Assembly: GCA_964420115.1 (NCBI GenBank) | Contig: CAYQQO010000002.1 | Span: forward strand, 1 to 64,000 | Reading direction: 5' to 3' | Length of the DNA stretch: 64,000 nt | Source of the DNA: CAYQQO01 sp964420115 | GTDB taxonomy: Bacteria > Patescibacteriota > Minisyncoccia > Portnoybacterales > UBA2143 | Shown here: piece after piece, positions 1 through 7,371 of the stretch | Layout: each line of letters begins with the position of its first letter | Position numbering within the stretch: the stretch's first letter is position 1 | The notes under the pieces: model-generated | The model's input: only the letters and a program-made list of their open reading frames with translations | Told to the model about the DNA's origin: nothing | Database searches by the model: none | Translations under genes and position numbers: made by a program

Positions 1-323
1 GGGTGGCAATCATCAATCACGGCAGAATCGCGGCTATTGATACGCCGGAAAAATTAAAAAACACCATTAAAAGCGTTCAGTCGGTAGAAGCGGCTTTTAA
101 CAAAACTATCTCTTTTAGGGAGATATCTTCTTTAAAAGAGTTTTCTTTCGTTGGTAAAATTGAAAAACTGGGCGATAAATATAAGATTTTCACTGACAAA
201 CCCGAAAAGACTTTATCTGTTTTGTGTGATTGGAGTCGGAAAAATAAATTAGAGATCATTAGCTTGAATACTTTCGGACCTAACTTGGAAGAAGTTTTTA
301 TTAAATTGACTAAAAATAAATGA
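1..323 (+). CDS. ABC transporter ATP-binding protein, C-terminal part (5' partial)
   Basis: The gene enters from outside the window; only about 106 C-terminal residues are present. The first visible residues (AIINHGRIAAIDTPEKLK) match the end of an ABC-2 exporter ATPase, just after the H-loop, where 'RIxAxxTPExLK' leads into the C-terminal accessory domain (DUF4162-like). Walker A, signature and Walker B motifs lie upstream and cannot be seen. The stop overlaps the start of the permease gene by four bases (ATGA), so the two are translationally coupled and very likely form one exporter. The substrate (drug, lipid or polysaccharide) cannot be deduced. Confidence 0.85.
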   Translation, partial: VAIINHGRIAAIDTPEKLKNTIKSVQSVEAAFNKTISFREISSLKEFSFVGKIEKLGDKYKIFTDKPEKTLSVLCDWSRKNKLEIISLNTFGPNLEEVFIKLTKNK

Positions 324-1066
324 GGAAAGAAAACATTAAAAACAACCTCCTGGTCGCTTGGGCAATAAGCAAAAAGGACATTAAGATATATTATTTTAAG
401 CCCTCGACATTGATGTTCGGGATAATGTTCCCGCTGTTTATGTTTTTTGCTTTTGCTGTGGGCAGAAACATGGCGCCGGCCATCTTGATCCCAGGGTTAG
501 TCTCGTTAACGGTTTTGTTTTCCGCTTCTTCAATCGGACCGGTGGCTATTCCCACCGAGAGACGGGTTAAAACTTTTGAACGGCTTGTTTCAGCTCCAAT
601 TTCTTTATACGCCATAATTTTAGGCAAGGCGTTGGGCGGGGTTTTGTTCAGTTTGTTTGTTAGTCTGGTTGCCTTGTTGGCCGCTTGGGCGTTTTTGGGT
701 GTAGCAATTGCCAATCCTCTAATTTTAGCTTTGGGCCTGGTTTTAGCTTCATTGTGTTTTTCTTTGTTGGGGATTATGTTTGCAATGTTTCCGACAGAAA
801 ATCCGGGTAATGTTATGATGATGCTGAACTTTATTCGTCTTCCTTTGATGTTTATCAGCGGTATTTTTATTCCGATAGAAACCCTGCCCTCTTGGGGTAA
901 GCTGGTGTCTTTTTTATCGCCTTTAACCTACGCAAACGACTTGTTTAGATTTGGAATAGAAGGAAAAGCTCAATTGGATTTAGTCGCTAATTTTATAATT
1001 TTGCTAATTTTTGCCGGGATATTTCTTTTTATCGGTATCCGGCTAGACAAAAAATTTCGCCAATAA
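320..1066 (+). CDS. ABC-2 type exporter permease
   Basis: A 248-residue integral membrane protein with about six hydrophobic segments, of the ABC-2 membrane family (drug/daunorubicin-type exporters). The cytoplasmic stretch ERRVKTFERLVSAPIS followed by a membrane segment is the usual layout of this family, as is the 'IFIPIETLP' loop before the last two helices. It overlaps the ATPase gene by four bases, which fixes the start at 320 and supports a two-gene transporter. The partner ATPase supplies the energy; the exported compound is unknown. Length is normal for the family. Confidence 0.88.
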   Translation: MRKENIKNNLLVAWAISKKDIKIYYFKPSTLMFGIMFPLFMFFAFAVGRNMAPAILIPGLVSLTVLFSASSIGPVAIPTERRVKTFERLVSAPISLYAIILGKALGGVLFSLFVSLVALLAAWAFLGVAIANPLILALGLVLASLCFSLLGIMFAMFPTENPGNVMMMLNFIRLPLMFISGIFIPIETLPSWGKLVSFLSPLTYANDLFRFGIEGKAQLDLVANFIILLIFAGIFLFIGIRLDKKFRQ

Positions 1067-1075
1067 ATTTTTAGT

Positions 1076-1288
1076 ATGAATAGTGAAATATTCAAGACAA
1101 TAAAAATTTTGTGTATTTTGAGTTTTGTGGTGGTCGCTCTTACTTCTGTTCCTTTGTTAGTTGCGTATCTGAAAGGAGGCGCTCTAAAATATTCTTTTAT
1201 CGTAGATTTGCATGTTTGGACAGGAGTAGTTTTTATTATTTTCGCGGTTTTGAGAATAATAAGAACAAAGTTAAAAAATATTAACTAA
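1076..1288 (+). CDS. small two-helix membrane protein
   Basis: A 70-residue protein with two predicted membrane helices (about residues 8-29 and 44-62) and a short basic tail. The second helix begins with DLHVWTGVVF, in which a His precedes a Trp-Thr-Gly turn. This resembles single helices of DUF4405/cytochrome b561-like small membrane proteins, but one His is not enough to claim heme binding. It starts nine bases after the ABC permease and ends 12 bases before the ferredoxin, so it is probably in the same transcript. Function not known. Confidence 0.6.
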   Translation: MNSEIFKTIKILCILSFVVVALTSVPLLVAYLKGGALKYSFIVDLHVWTGVVFIIFAVLRIIRTKLKNIN

Positions 1289-1300
1289 TTTTAAAAAAAT

Positions 1301-1660
1301 ATGAGCAAGCAACAAAAACAAGACCCGAAATTCACTAAATTCCACGGCGTGGATCGGGAAAAAATCCAGTGGAATCCGGTCATTGATGAATCAAAGTGCA
1401 CCGGTTGCGGGATGTGTGCTGCTACTTGCGGCCGAGGCGTGTATAAGTTTGATTACGAAAGCAAAAAACCAAAAGTGGTAAATCCTAATAACTGCATGGT
1501 GGCTTGCCAGACCTGCTTTAATTTGTGCCCGATGAAAGCAATTTCTTTTGCCGAAAATGACGCTACCAGAGAAAAAGCGCAAAAGATCGTCAAAGATTTT
1601 CGGTTGCTTCCAAAAGTTAAAGAGGAATTGGAAAAGAGAAAAGACGAACTAGGTTTTTAA
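1301..1660 (+). CDS. 2[4Fe-4S] ferredoxin
   Basis: A 119-residue soluble protein with two cysteine clusters: C33-x2-C36-x2-C39-x3-C43 and C65-x3-C69-x2-C72-x3-C76. The first is the classic 4Fe-4S pattern; the second has one extra residue between its first two cysteines, as in many ferredoxin-like domains. Both sets end in the usual Gly or Pro turn (CGRG, CPMK). It would carry low-potential electrons in the cytoplasm. The neighbouring thiol-redox genes make it a possible electron source for the pathway, though no reductase partner is shown. The C-terminal 30 residues are a charged helix. Confidence 0.88.
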   Translation: MSKQQKQDPKFTKFHGVDREKIQWNPVIDESKCTGCGMCAATCGRGVYKFDYESKKPKVVNPNNCMVACQTCFNLCPMKAISFAENDATREKAQKIVKDFRLLPKVKEELEKRKDELGF

Positions 1661-1665
1661 TTGTT

Positions 1666-2307
1666 ATGAGGAACAAAATTATTATTCCATTAATTTTAAC
1701 TATTATCATTGCCGCAGGGTTTTTTGTCTTTAATTTTAATAGACAAAATAAAGATCAAGTTATTACGGACGAAATGCCGGCTCAAGAAAAAATAAGAATT
1801 GCGGCTTGTCCAACCTGCTATGAATTAAGCAAGAAGCTGGAGTTGGAAAAATATCAAATTATTAAAACCAACTCTACCGCCCAAAGCATTGCTCTTTTGG
1901 AAAGCGGGCAGGCTGATATGATTTTGGCCGGCCGCACGCTTAAACCAAATGAGCCGCAGATGGACTATCTTTTAGTTGATGAGGGCTATTCTTTTTTAAG
2001 CAATCAAGAGGTGACAATTTTTATTGATCAATTAAATAATTATAATGTTTATACCGATCTAAACGAGGAAGAACTAAAAGAAAAATTTCCTATTGAAAAA
2101 ATTCAAACAGTGGGCAATGTCTATGATTATTTAGATAAGGGAATAATTATTACTTCCTGGGAAAATACCGATTACAATAAAGCAGGAATTGTTCATTTAT
2201 TAGAAGGGAACAGGGGAAGAGTAAAATTGTCCAGACGGCCAACGCTTTATTGTCCAAATGTCTGTGACGAGAAAGCCCAAGAGCTGGTTTTATATTTAAA
2301 GAAATAA
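1666..2307 (+). CDS. membrane-anchored substrate-binding-like protein with paired cysteines
   Basis: A 213-residue protein with one N-terminal membrane anchor (about residues 5-24) and an extracytoplasmic domain. The pattern of 'IRIAACPTC', then a strand-helix unit ending SGQADMILAGR, resembles the first lobe of periplasmic phosphate/anion-binding (PstS/PBP-like) proteins, but it is about half their usual length. Two cysteine pairs are visible, C48-P-T-C51 and C196-P-N-V-C200, near the two ends of the domain; they could form disulfides or bind a metal. It starts five bases after the ferredoxin stop. I do not recognise a named family, and no permease or ATPase for a binding-protein transporter is adjacent. 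Confidence 0.6.
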   Translation: MRNKIIIPLILTIIIAAGFFVFNFNRQNKDQVITDEMPAQEKIRIAACPTCYELSKKLELEKYQIIKTNSTAQSIALLESGQADMILAGRTLKPNEPQMDYLLVDEGYSFLSNQEVTIFIDQLNNYNVYTDLNEEELKEKFPIEKIQTVGNVYDYLDKGIIITSWENTDYNKAGIVHLLEGNRGRVKLSRRPTLYCPNVCDEKAQELVLYLKK

Positions 2308-2312
2308 AAAAT

Positions 2313-2338
2313 TTGACAAGCTAAATTAATTTTATAAT
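2313..2338 (+). promoter_or_regulatory. possible promoter of the glutaredoxin operon
   Basis: TTGACA at 2313-2318 and TATAAT at 2333-2338, both perfect consensus hexamers. The spacer is only 14 bases; a shifted -10 (TAATAT from 2337) would give 18. The element lies between the preceding stop and the glutaredoxin start and is followed at once by a palindrome. Confidence 0.55.
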
Positions 2339-2360
2339 AATATCAATATCTATTGATATT
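2339..2360 (+). promoter_or_regulatory. perfect palindromic operator before the redox operon
   Basis: Two perfect 10-base arms, AATATCAATA and its exact reverse complement, separated by TC. It sits directly after the -10 box, where a bound repressor would block transcription. The core ATCAA-N6-TTGAT has the form of ArsR/SmtB-family binding sites, which often respond to metals or thiol state; the regulator itself is not identified in this window. Confidence 0.65.
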
Positions 2361-2377
2361 AAAATAATCTAAAATAT

Positions 2378-2623
2378 ATGACAAAATCTAACAAAAAAAT
2401 AGTGGTCTATTCCACTCCCGATTGCGCTTATTGCTACACTCTAAAAAGTTATCTTGATAAAAAGGGATTTGAATATCAGGAAATCAATATTTATGAAGAT
2501 GATAAGGAGCGTGAAAAAATGGAAAAAATTTCCGGACAAAAAAATGTCCCTGTTACGGTTGTTGATGAACAAGTTGTTGCTGGTTGGGATAAGAAAAAAA
2601 TAAACGATTTATTGGGGATTTAA
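2378..2623 (+). CDS. glutaredoxin/NrdH-like thiol-disulfide carrier
   Basis: An 81-residue one-domain thioredoxin-fold protein. The active site is C16-A-Y-C19 after the first strand (VVYSTPDCAYC), followed by the typical helix and the cis-proline strand NVPVTVVDEQVVAGW. Length and order match glutaredoxin-like/NrdH redoxins. It probably passes electrons to cytoplasmic or membrane thiol proteins. The next gene, a flavoprotein disulfide reductase, starts two bases after its stop, so the reductase is the likely electron donor. The palindrome at 2339-2360 precedes it. Confidence 0.9.
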   Translation: MTKSNKKIVVYSTPDCAYCYTLKSYLDKKGFEYQEINIYEDDKEREKMEKISGQKNVPVTVVDEQVVAGWDKKKINDLLGI

Positions 2624-2625
2624 TT

Positions 2626-3537
2626 GTGAAGGATTTGGTTATTATTGGCGGCGGAGCGGCTGGGATTACGGCCAGTATTTACGCGGCCAGAAAATTTATT
2701 GATACATTATTAATCACTACTGATTTTATGGGTCAAGTCGGTGTTTCGGCTTGGATTGAAAATTATCCCGGATTTAAGAAAATTTCCGGCTTGGATTTAA
2801 TTAAAAATTTTAAAGAACATCTGGAAATGTTTAAAATTGACAAAAAAACTTTTGAGACGGTTGAAAAAATAAAAAGAATAAAAGGCGGTTTTGAAATTAT
2901 TACTGACGATGCTAATTGTAGGGCTAAATCAATAATAATTGCCAGTGGTAGCATACCAAAAAAATTAAAAGTTAAAAATGAAGATAAATTCTTAGGCAAA
3001 GGAATCTCTTATTGTGTTACTTGTGATGAAACGGCTTTTAAAAATAAAATTGTAGCAGTGATTGGCGGCGGCAATGCCGGCATAGAGGGTGCAATTGAAC
3101 TTAGCAGGTTTTGTGGGAAAATTTATGTTTTGGAATGTTTGGATAAATTAGGAGCTGATAAAATACTGCGTGAAGAAGCTAAAAAAATAAGTAAAATAGA
3201 AATTATTACTTCTGCCGAAATAAAATCATTTGAGGGTGATTTTGGCTTAGAAAAAATTATTTACATAGACAAAAAAACGAATAAGGAAAAAGAATTGGGA
3301 ATTGACGGTTGTTTTATTGAGATCGGTGTGATGCCAAATACCAATTTTGTAAAAGAACTTTTATCTTTGAATAAAAAAGGAGAAATAATTGTTGATCCAT
3401 ATACATTAGAGACGAGCATTAAAGGAATATTTGCCGCCGGTGATGTTAATGATTTGCAGAGCAAGCAAATAGTTATTGCCTGCGGTCAAGGCGCTTCGGC
3501 CTTATTGTCCGCTTACAATCATTTATTTAAAAATTAA
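2626..3537 (+). CDS. AhpF/thioredoxin-reductase-like flavoprotein
   Basis: A 303-residue two-dinucleotide-domain reductase. FAD-binding motif IIGGGAAG is at residues 6-13, redox pair C130-V-T-C133, second nucleotide motif GGGNAG at 147-152, and the FAD-contacting AAGDVND near 270. The usual thioredoxin reductase NADPH signature HRRxxxR is missing; in its place is LECLDKLGADK, which resembles the LEFxPExKAD stretch of AhpF, an NADH-using enzyme. It thus probably reduces the adjacent glutaredoxin with NADH, a pairing similar to AhpF's N-terminal domain plus reductase. Start is GTG, chosen because it is the only one just after the upstream stop and begins right before the FAD strand. Confidence 0.88.
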   Translation: MKDLVIIGGGAAGITASIYAARKFIDTLLITTDFMGQVGVSAWIENYPGFKKISGLDLIKNFKEHLEMFKIDKKTFETVEKIKRIKGGFEIITDDANCRAKSIIIASGSIPKKLKVKNEDKFLGKGISYCVTCDETAFKNKIVAVIGGGNAGIEGAIELSRFCGKIYVLECLDKLGADKILREEAKKISKIEIITSAEIKSFEGDFGLEKIIYIDKKTNKEKELGIDGCFIEIGVMPNTNFVKELLSLNKKGEIIVDPYTLETSIKGIFAAGDVNDLQSKQIVIACGQGASALLSAYNHLFKN

Positions 3538-3550
3538 AAAATATAAATAT

Positions 3551-4783
3551 ATGACTATGATTAAAAGAATATTATTTATTTTGCTATTTATCGCTTTACT
3601 TGTTCCCGCAAGTAGTGTTTTTGCTCAAGAAAAAACAAAGGATATTAATATCTATTTTTTCTGGGGCGAGGGGTGTCCTCATTGTGCCAAAGAAAAACCC
3701 TTTTTAGAAAAGCTGGAAAACAAATATCCGCAGGTTAATGTTCAATCTTACGAAGTTTGGGGAAATAAAGATAATCAGAAGCTATTAATTGATTTTGGTA
3801 AAAAATTAAATGCCAATATTTCGGGCGTGCCTTTCACGGTTGTCGGCGAAAAATATTTTATTGGCTGGTATGACGAGCAAAGCACCGGCAAGGCGATTGA
3901 AGATGCTGTTAAATGCGCTGAGCAAAACAGTTGTCGGGATATTGGCCACGAGATTTCAGCATTATCTGTCGAAAAAGATTTAAGCGAAAAAAATGAAGAA
4001 GACTGCGACTGCGAAGAAGAACAATCACCTCTGTCGCAAAAAATAAAAGTTCCTCTTTTGGGAGAAATTGAAACCAAAAATTTTTCCCTGCCATTATTAA
4101 CCATAGTTTTAGGCGCTCTGGACGGTTTTAATCCATGCGCTATGTGGACGCTGTTGTTTTTGATCAGTTTGCTTTTAGGTATGAAAAACAGAAAAAGAAT
4201 GTGGATATTGGGAACGGCTTTTATTGTCGCTTCGGCTTCAGTTTATTTCGTATTTATGTCGGCTTGGCTTAACTTGATTTTGTTTATTGGGGTGGTTGTT
4301 TGGGTTAGAATTATTATCGGACTTATTGCTCTTTTGGGTGGCGGTTACAATTTGAAGGAATATTTTACCAGCCCGAAAGCCGGATGCAAAGTAACAGGCA
4401 CAGAAAAAAGGCAGAAAGTTTTTGAAAAATTAAAAAATATCACTCATCAAAAAAGTTTTTATTTGGCCCTAGGCGGAATAATTTTATTGGCTTTTGCGGT
4501 TAATCTGGTTGAGTTGATTTGCTCGGCCGGTTTGCCCGCGGTTTACACCCAAGTTTTGGCTTTGAGTAATTTAGCCAAGTGGCAGTATTATCTCTATATT
4601 CTGCTCTATGTCTTTATTTTCATGCTGGATGATTTGTTTGTATTTTTTGTCGCTATGACGACTTTGCGAATGACTGGCATAACCACAAAATATGCTCGCT
4701 GGTCGCGCTTAATCGGGGGGATACTGATGCTGATTATCGGTTTACTGCTGATATTCAAGCCCGGCTGGTTGATGTTTGGCTAA
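3551..4783 (+). CDS. secreted thioredoxin domain fused to DsbD-like membrane electron carrier
   Basis: About 410 residues. An N-terminal signal peptide (about 1-25, ending SVFAQ) is followed by an extracytoplasmic thioredoxin-like domain with C42-P-H-C45, an acidic Cys-containing linker, then six or seven membrane helices of the DsbD/CcdA type. The membrane domain holds the two conserved cysteines in FNPCAMW and LICSAGLPAVY. By family knowledge this carries electrons across the membrane to an outer thioredoxin. Here both halves are on one chain. It follows the reductase by 13 bases, completing a glutaredoxin-reductase-DsbD chain. I chose ATG 3551 (or 3557) because upstream codons overlap the reductase. 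A frameshifted paralogue lies at 24849-26101. Confidence 0.87.
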   Translation: MTMIKRILFILLFIALLVPASSVFAQEKTKDINIYFFWGEGCPHCAKEKPFLEKLENKYPQVNVQSYEVWGNKDNQKLLIDFGKKLNANISGVPFTVVGEKYFIGWYDEQSTGKAIEDAVKCAEQNSCRDIGHEISALSVEKDLSEKNEEDCDCEEEQSPLSQKIKVPLLGEIETKNFSLPLLTIVLGALDGFNPCAMWTLLFLISLLLGMKNRKRMWILGTAFIVASASVYFVFMSAWLNLILFIGVVVWVRIIIGLIALLGGGYNLKEYFTSPKAGCKVTGTEKRQKVFEKLKNITHQKSFYLALGGIILLAFAVNLVELICSAGLPAVYTQVLALSNLAKWQYYLYILLYVFIFMLDDLFVFFVAMTTLRMTGITTKYARWSRLIGGILMLIIGLLLIFKPGWLMFG

Positions 4784-5070
4784 ATATTTAATTATTCTTT
4801 TCTAGATCGTTCAAGTCCTTTCAATTTCGTTTTGGGGGTGTTAATCTCTTGTCTCCTCTCAATCGCTTACCGCAAGGGTAAACACGGGGTTAAAATGGGG
4901 CAACAAATTGTTTATGAGACCAGTATATAACTTGGATAAAGTTAAATATGTCATAGATCAGCCGACTTTTAAAAAAGCAGTGGCGTTAGGGGAGTTCAGA
5001 AATTATACAGATAATATCTTATTTATTAACGAGATGTTTTGAATCTAAAACAGCGCGTTATATTAAGTGG
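4784..5070. other. intergenic stretch with only short unassigned ORFs
   Basis: Between the DsbD-like gene and the next membrane gene. It holds one 42-codon open frame (4914-5042, listed separately) and an overlapping 29-codon frame from a GTG near 4837. Neither has convincing coding features, and the sequence looks like a decayed remnant. No RNA gene recognised. Confidence 0.4.
4914..5042 (+). CDS. 42-residue ORF, possible gene remnant
   Basis: An ATG-initiated frame of 42 codons ending TGA, beginning MRPVYNLDKVKYVIDQPTF and ending LFINEMF. The amino-acid composition is protein-like (balanced charged and hydrophobic residues) but no motif is recognised and there is no clear ribosome binding site. 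It ends just before the terminator at 5071-5102. It may be the head of a longer protein whose rest has been lost. Confidence 0.3.
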   Translation: MRPVYNLDKVKYVIDQPTFKKAVALGEFRNYTDNILFINEMF

Positions 5071-5102
5071 CAAAAACAACCGTTTTTTACGGTTGTTTTT
5101 TG
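5071..5102 (+). terminator. rho-independent terminator
   Basis: Stem of AAAAACAACCG with its complement around a short T-rich loop, ending in a T run. It separates the redox block from the VTT-family gene downstream. Confidence 0.8.
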
Positions 5103-5134
5103 CGTGTGGAGACATAGACGATAGCGGGGTTAAG

Positions 5135-5143
5135 TGATATGAT
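5135..5143 (+). promoter_or_regulatory. extended -10 promoter, leaderless gene
   Basis: TGATATGAT (extended -10, hexamer TATGAT at 5138-5143). The ATG at 5150 is only six bases after the box, at the expected transcription start, and no Shine-Dalgarno is present. Confidence 0.65.
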
Positions 5144-5149
5144 GGCGGT

Positions 5150-5728
5150 ATGGCTGGTTTTTTTAAGAAATACAAATATGATTTGGTTATTTTATTTATA
5201 ATCATTTTATTTATTATTTTAGCTTTTTATAGCGACCAAAAATTTGGTTTTTTCTCTTCGCGGGAAGATTTTCAAAACTATGTGATGTCTTTCGGCCCTT
5301 TGGCGCCCATTGCTTTAATATTAATTATTATTGTAGAAGTAATTGTTGCTCCTTTGCCTGGTTTTATCCCCGCTATTTCCGCCGGCTTTGTTTTTGGCTC
5401 TGTTTGGGGATCTGTCTATGCTTATATCGGCAATCTAATCGGGGGCTTAATTGTTTTCTTTTTGGCCAGAAAACTCGGCAGGCCCATTATTGGTAAGTTA
5501 TTCAACCAAGAAAGGGTGGATAAGTACAGCCGGGCTATTGGCAGACATGAAAATTACCTTCTTATTTTTTGCTTTATTCCAGTAGTGCCGACAGATATAA
5601 TTGTTGCCGCTTTTGGTCTTTCAGAGATTAAAATAGGAAAATTTGTTTCTGTTTTAGCTGTTGGTTATATTTTTTATGTTGCAGTTATGAATATTTTCGG
5701 CGATTATTTAGCCAGCTTATATTTTTAA
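5150..5728 (+). CDS. VTT (SNARE-associated/DedA-TVP38) family membrane protein
   Basis: A 192-residue protein with about five membrane helices. The central stretch PGFIPAISAGFVFG, then GSVWGSVYAYIGNLIGG and FFLARKLGRP, is the hallmark of the VTT/SNARE-assoc family (TVP38/TMEM64, DedA). Family members are linked to lipid scrambling, including undecaprenyl-phosphate recycling; whether this one does so is inference. It lies alone behind its own extended -10 promoter, with no clear ribosome binding site, so it is probably translated from a leaderless mRNA. Confidence 0.85.
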   Translation: MAGFFKKYKYDLVILFIIILFIILAFYSDQKFGFFSSREDFQNYVMSFGPLAPIALILIIIVEVIVAPLPGFIPAISAGFVFGSVWGSVYAYIGNLIGGLIVFFLARKLGRPIIGKLFNQERVDKYSRAIGRHENYLLIFCFIPVVPTDIIVAAFGLSEIKIGKFVSVLAVGYIFYVAVMNIFGDYLASLYF

Positions 5729-5732
5729 CAAA

Positions 5733-6060
5733 ATGAAAGTTAACTTTTTGCCAAAAACTCAATTAAGTAAATGGTCGGTTATATTGATTATCGCCACGCC
5801 AATATTTTTTATATTGGCATGTCCTTTATGGATTTTTACGAATTTATTCTAGCTGGGAGTACAATACTACATGATATTATAGATAGGCCCGGGATAGCCT
5901 TGCTAATGCTGATTGCTTTTTTTGCGGGATAGCGGCCTTTTTTACCGGTATTATTGGTATTATTGAAAGAAAGGATTATTCTGTTCTCGTCTTTTTATCT
6001 ATTATGTTAGGATCGCTTGTCTTATTGTGGTGTTTAGCTGAAATTCTTTTTCCTCATTAA
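5733..6060 (+). pseudogene. broken small integral membrane protein gene
   Basis: An ATG frame gives about 39 residues (MKVNFLPKTQLSKWSVILI...) and stops at TAG near 5850. The rest of the protein reads on in other frames: a hydrophobic piece with DRPGIALLMLIAFFAG, then after a shift in the T-rich run near 5921-5930 AAFFTGIIGIIERKDYSVLV and a final helix ending in CLAEILFPH. The combined order resembles a known type of roughly 100-residue, multi-helix small membrane protein in Patescibacteria and Firmicutes. At least one stop and one frameshift are needed to restore it, so it is called a pseudogene. It follows the VTT gene by four bases. Confidence 0.7.
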
Positions 6061-6108
6061 AGCAAAGGGGTTTATCTTTTCGTTGTTTGTTTATAAATAT
6101 AATTTTGT

Positions 6109-7371
6109 ATGACTATGAATAAAAACAAAAAAGAAACAACAAATTATATTATTTTTGCTTTTGTTATTATCATTATTATAGCTTTTGGCTTTTTTTGGTA
6201 TTTTGACCAAATCCAGCAAAAAGAAGAACAAGAGCAAGAAGAATTAGAAGTGCCTATTGTAGCGCGTTTTGGTTCAAAAATTGTCTATACCACAAATACT
6301 AACACTTCAACAGCTTCTTTTATTGCTCACTGTCAAAGTATCGGGGGCGCCTTTAACGAGTGCGGGGGTCCTTGCGCTCCTGATGCTGAAAGTTGTGTCA
6401 GTGTTTGCGCTTATACCTGCGAACAAATCTCTGTTGACAATAGAGATAAAGATGGAAAAGATAATATAGCCCAGTGGCAGGAATTTAGTGATAATCAGTT
6501 TAATTTTAGTTTGAAATATCCGTCGGATAATTGGGATATGTATAAAGATATATCTCTTGATGTTGAGCCCAAATTTAATTTTTATATTAAACCAGATATC
6601 GGCGCTTCTCTTGACCTACCTCTTGATCACTTCGCTAATATTAGTCATGTTTCAGTCTATCCCAGGGGGGTACCAACAGAAGGTGTTTTTGGCCGAACGA
6701 AAGATCTTAATTTTGATGTTGGCTTTGAGACGGCAAATGATTCAAAGGTTTATCTTTTAGAAGACGGCACTGCCTTTGCCGCTTATATAAGGCCGCTTAA
6801 TCCGCCGCAATCATGGAGTATGTCCGGCTTTATATGGATGCGCCTTAAGATTAATAATTTGAATACTAAGTGTTTGAGAGATGGGCAAGAGATAAATTTT
6901 GCCCAATGCGATCCAGTCGTTAAAAACGATCAAATTATTAGAAATGGTTCAGTTGATAAAACTGCTTGGGAAAGGCAAGAAAATATTGTAAAAACAATGA
7001 AATTTGAGAAGGGGAGTAAAGCAAGCGATTTAATTTTTTTTAACAATCCTGTTTCAGGAGATATTATTGAAAGCCCCTTGGAGATTAAAGGAGAAGCGCG
7101 CGGGACTTGGTATTTTGAGGCGAATTTTCCTATTATTCTTACTGACTGGGATGGTAGAATTATTGCCGAAACATACGCTCAAGCTCAAGGCGGCTGGATG
7201 ACTGAAGATTTTGTCCCTTTCACTGCCATGGTTAAATTTGAAAGTCCATACAAAGAGGGAGATCCTGATTTTATGGGGAATGGCTTTCTGATTTTACAAA
7301 AGGCTAATCCGTCAGGTCTTTCTAAAAATGATGATGTCTTGGAAATTATGGTAAGGTTTAAACGGGGATAA
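6109..7371 (+). CDS. membrane-anchored envelope protein with Cys-rich segment and Gmad2 domain
   Basis: A 420-residue protein. Residues 13-31 form an N-terminal membrane anchor, followed by an acidic linker. A short cysteine-rich stretch has six Cys (75, 85, 89, 96, 100, 104), likely disulfide-bonded outside the cell. A middle domain of about 200 residues has no recognised name. The C-terminal ~110 residues (from NPVSGDIIESPLEIKGEA, with WDGRIIAE and GNGFLILQK) match the Gmad2 immunoglobulin-like domain first described in spore-germination proteins and common in surface proteins. It probably acts at the cell surface. Start could be ATG 6109 or ATG 6115. Confidence 0.8.
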   Translation: MTMNKNKKETTNYIIFAFVIIIIIAFGFFWYFDQIQQKEEQEQEELEVPIVARFGSKIVYTTNTNTSTASFIAHCQSIGGAFNECGGPCAPDAESCVSVCAYTCEQISVDNRDKDGKDNIAQWQEFSDNQFNFSLKYPSDNWDMYKDISLDVEPKFNFYIKPDIGASLDLPLDHFANISHVSVYPRGVPTEGVFGRTKDLNFDVGFETANDSKVYLLEDGTAFAAYIRPLNPPQSWSMSGFIWMRLKINNLNTKCLRDGQEINFAQCDPVVKNDQIIRNGSVDKTAWERQENIVKTMKFEKGSKASDLIFFNNPVSGDIIESPLEIKGEARGTWYFEANFPIILTDWDGRIIAETYAQAQGGWMTEDFVPFTAMVKFESPYKEGDPDFMGNGFLILQKANPSGLSKNDDVLEIMVRFKRG

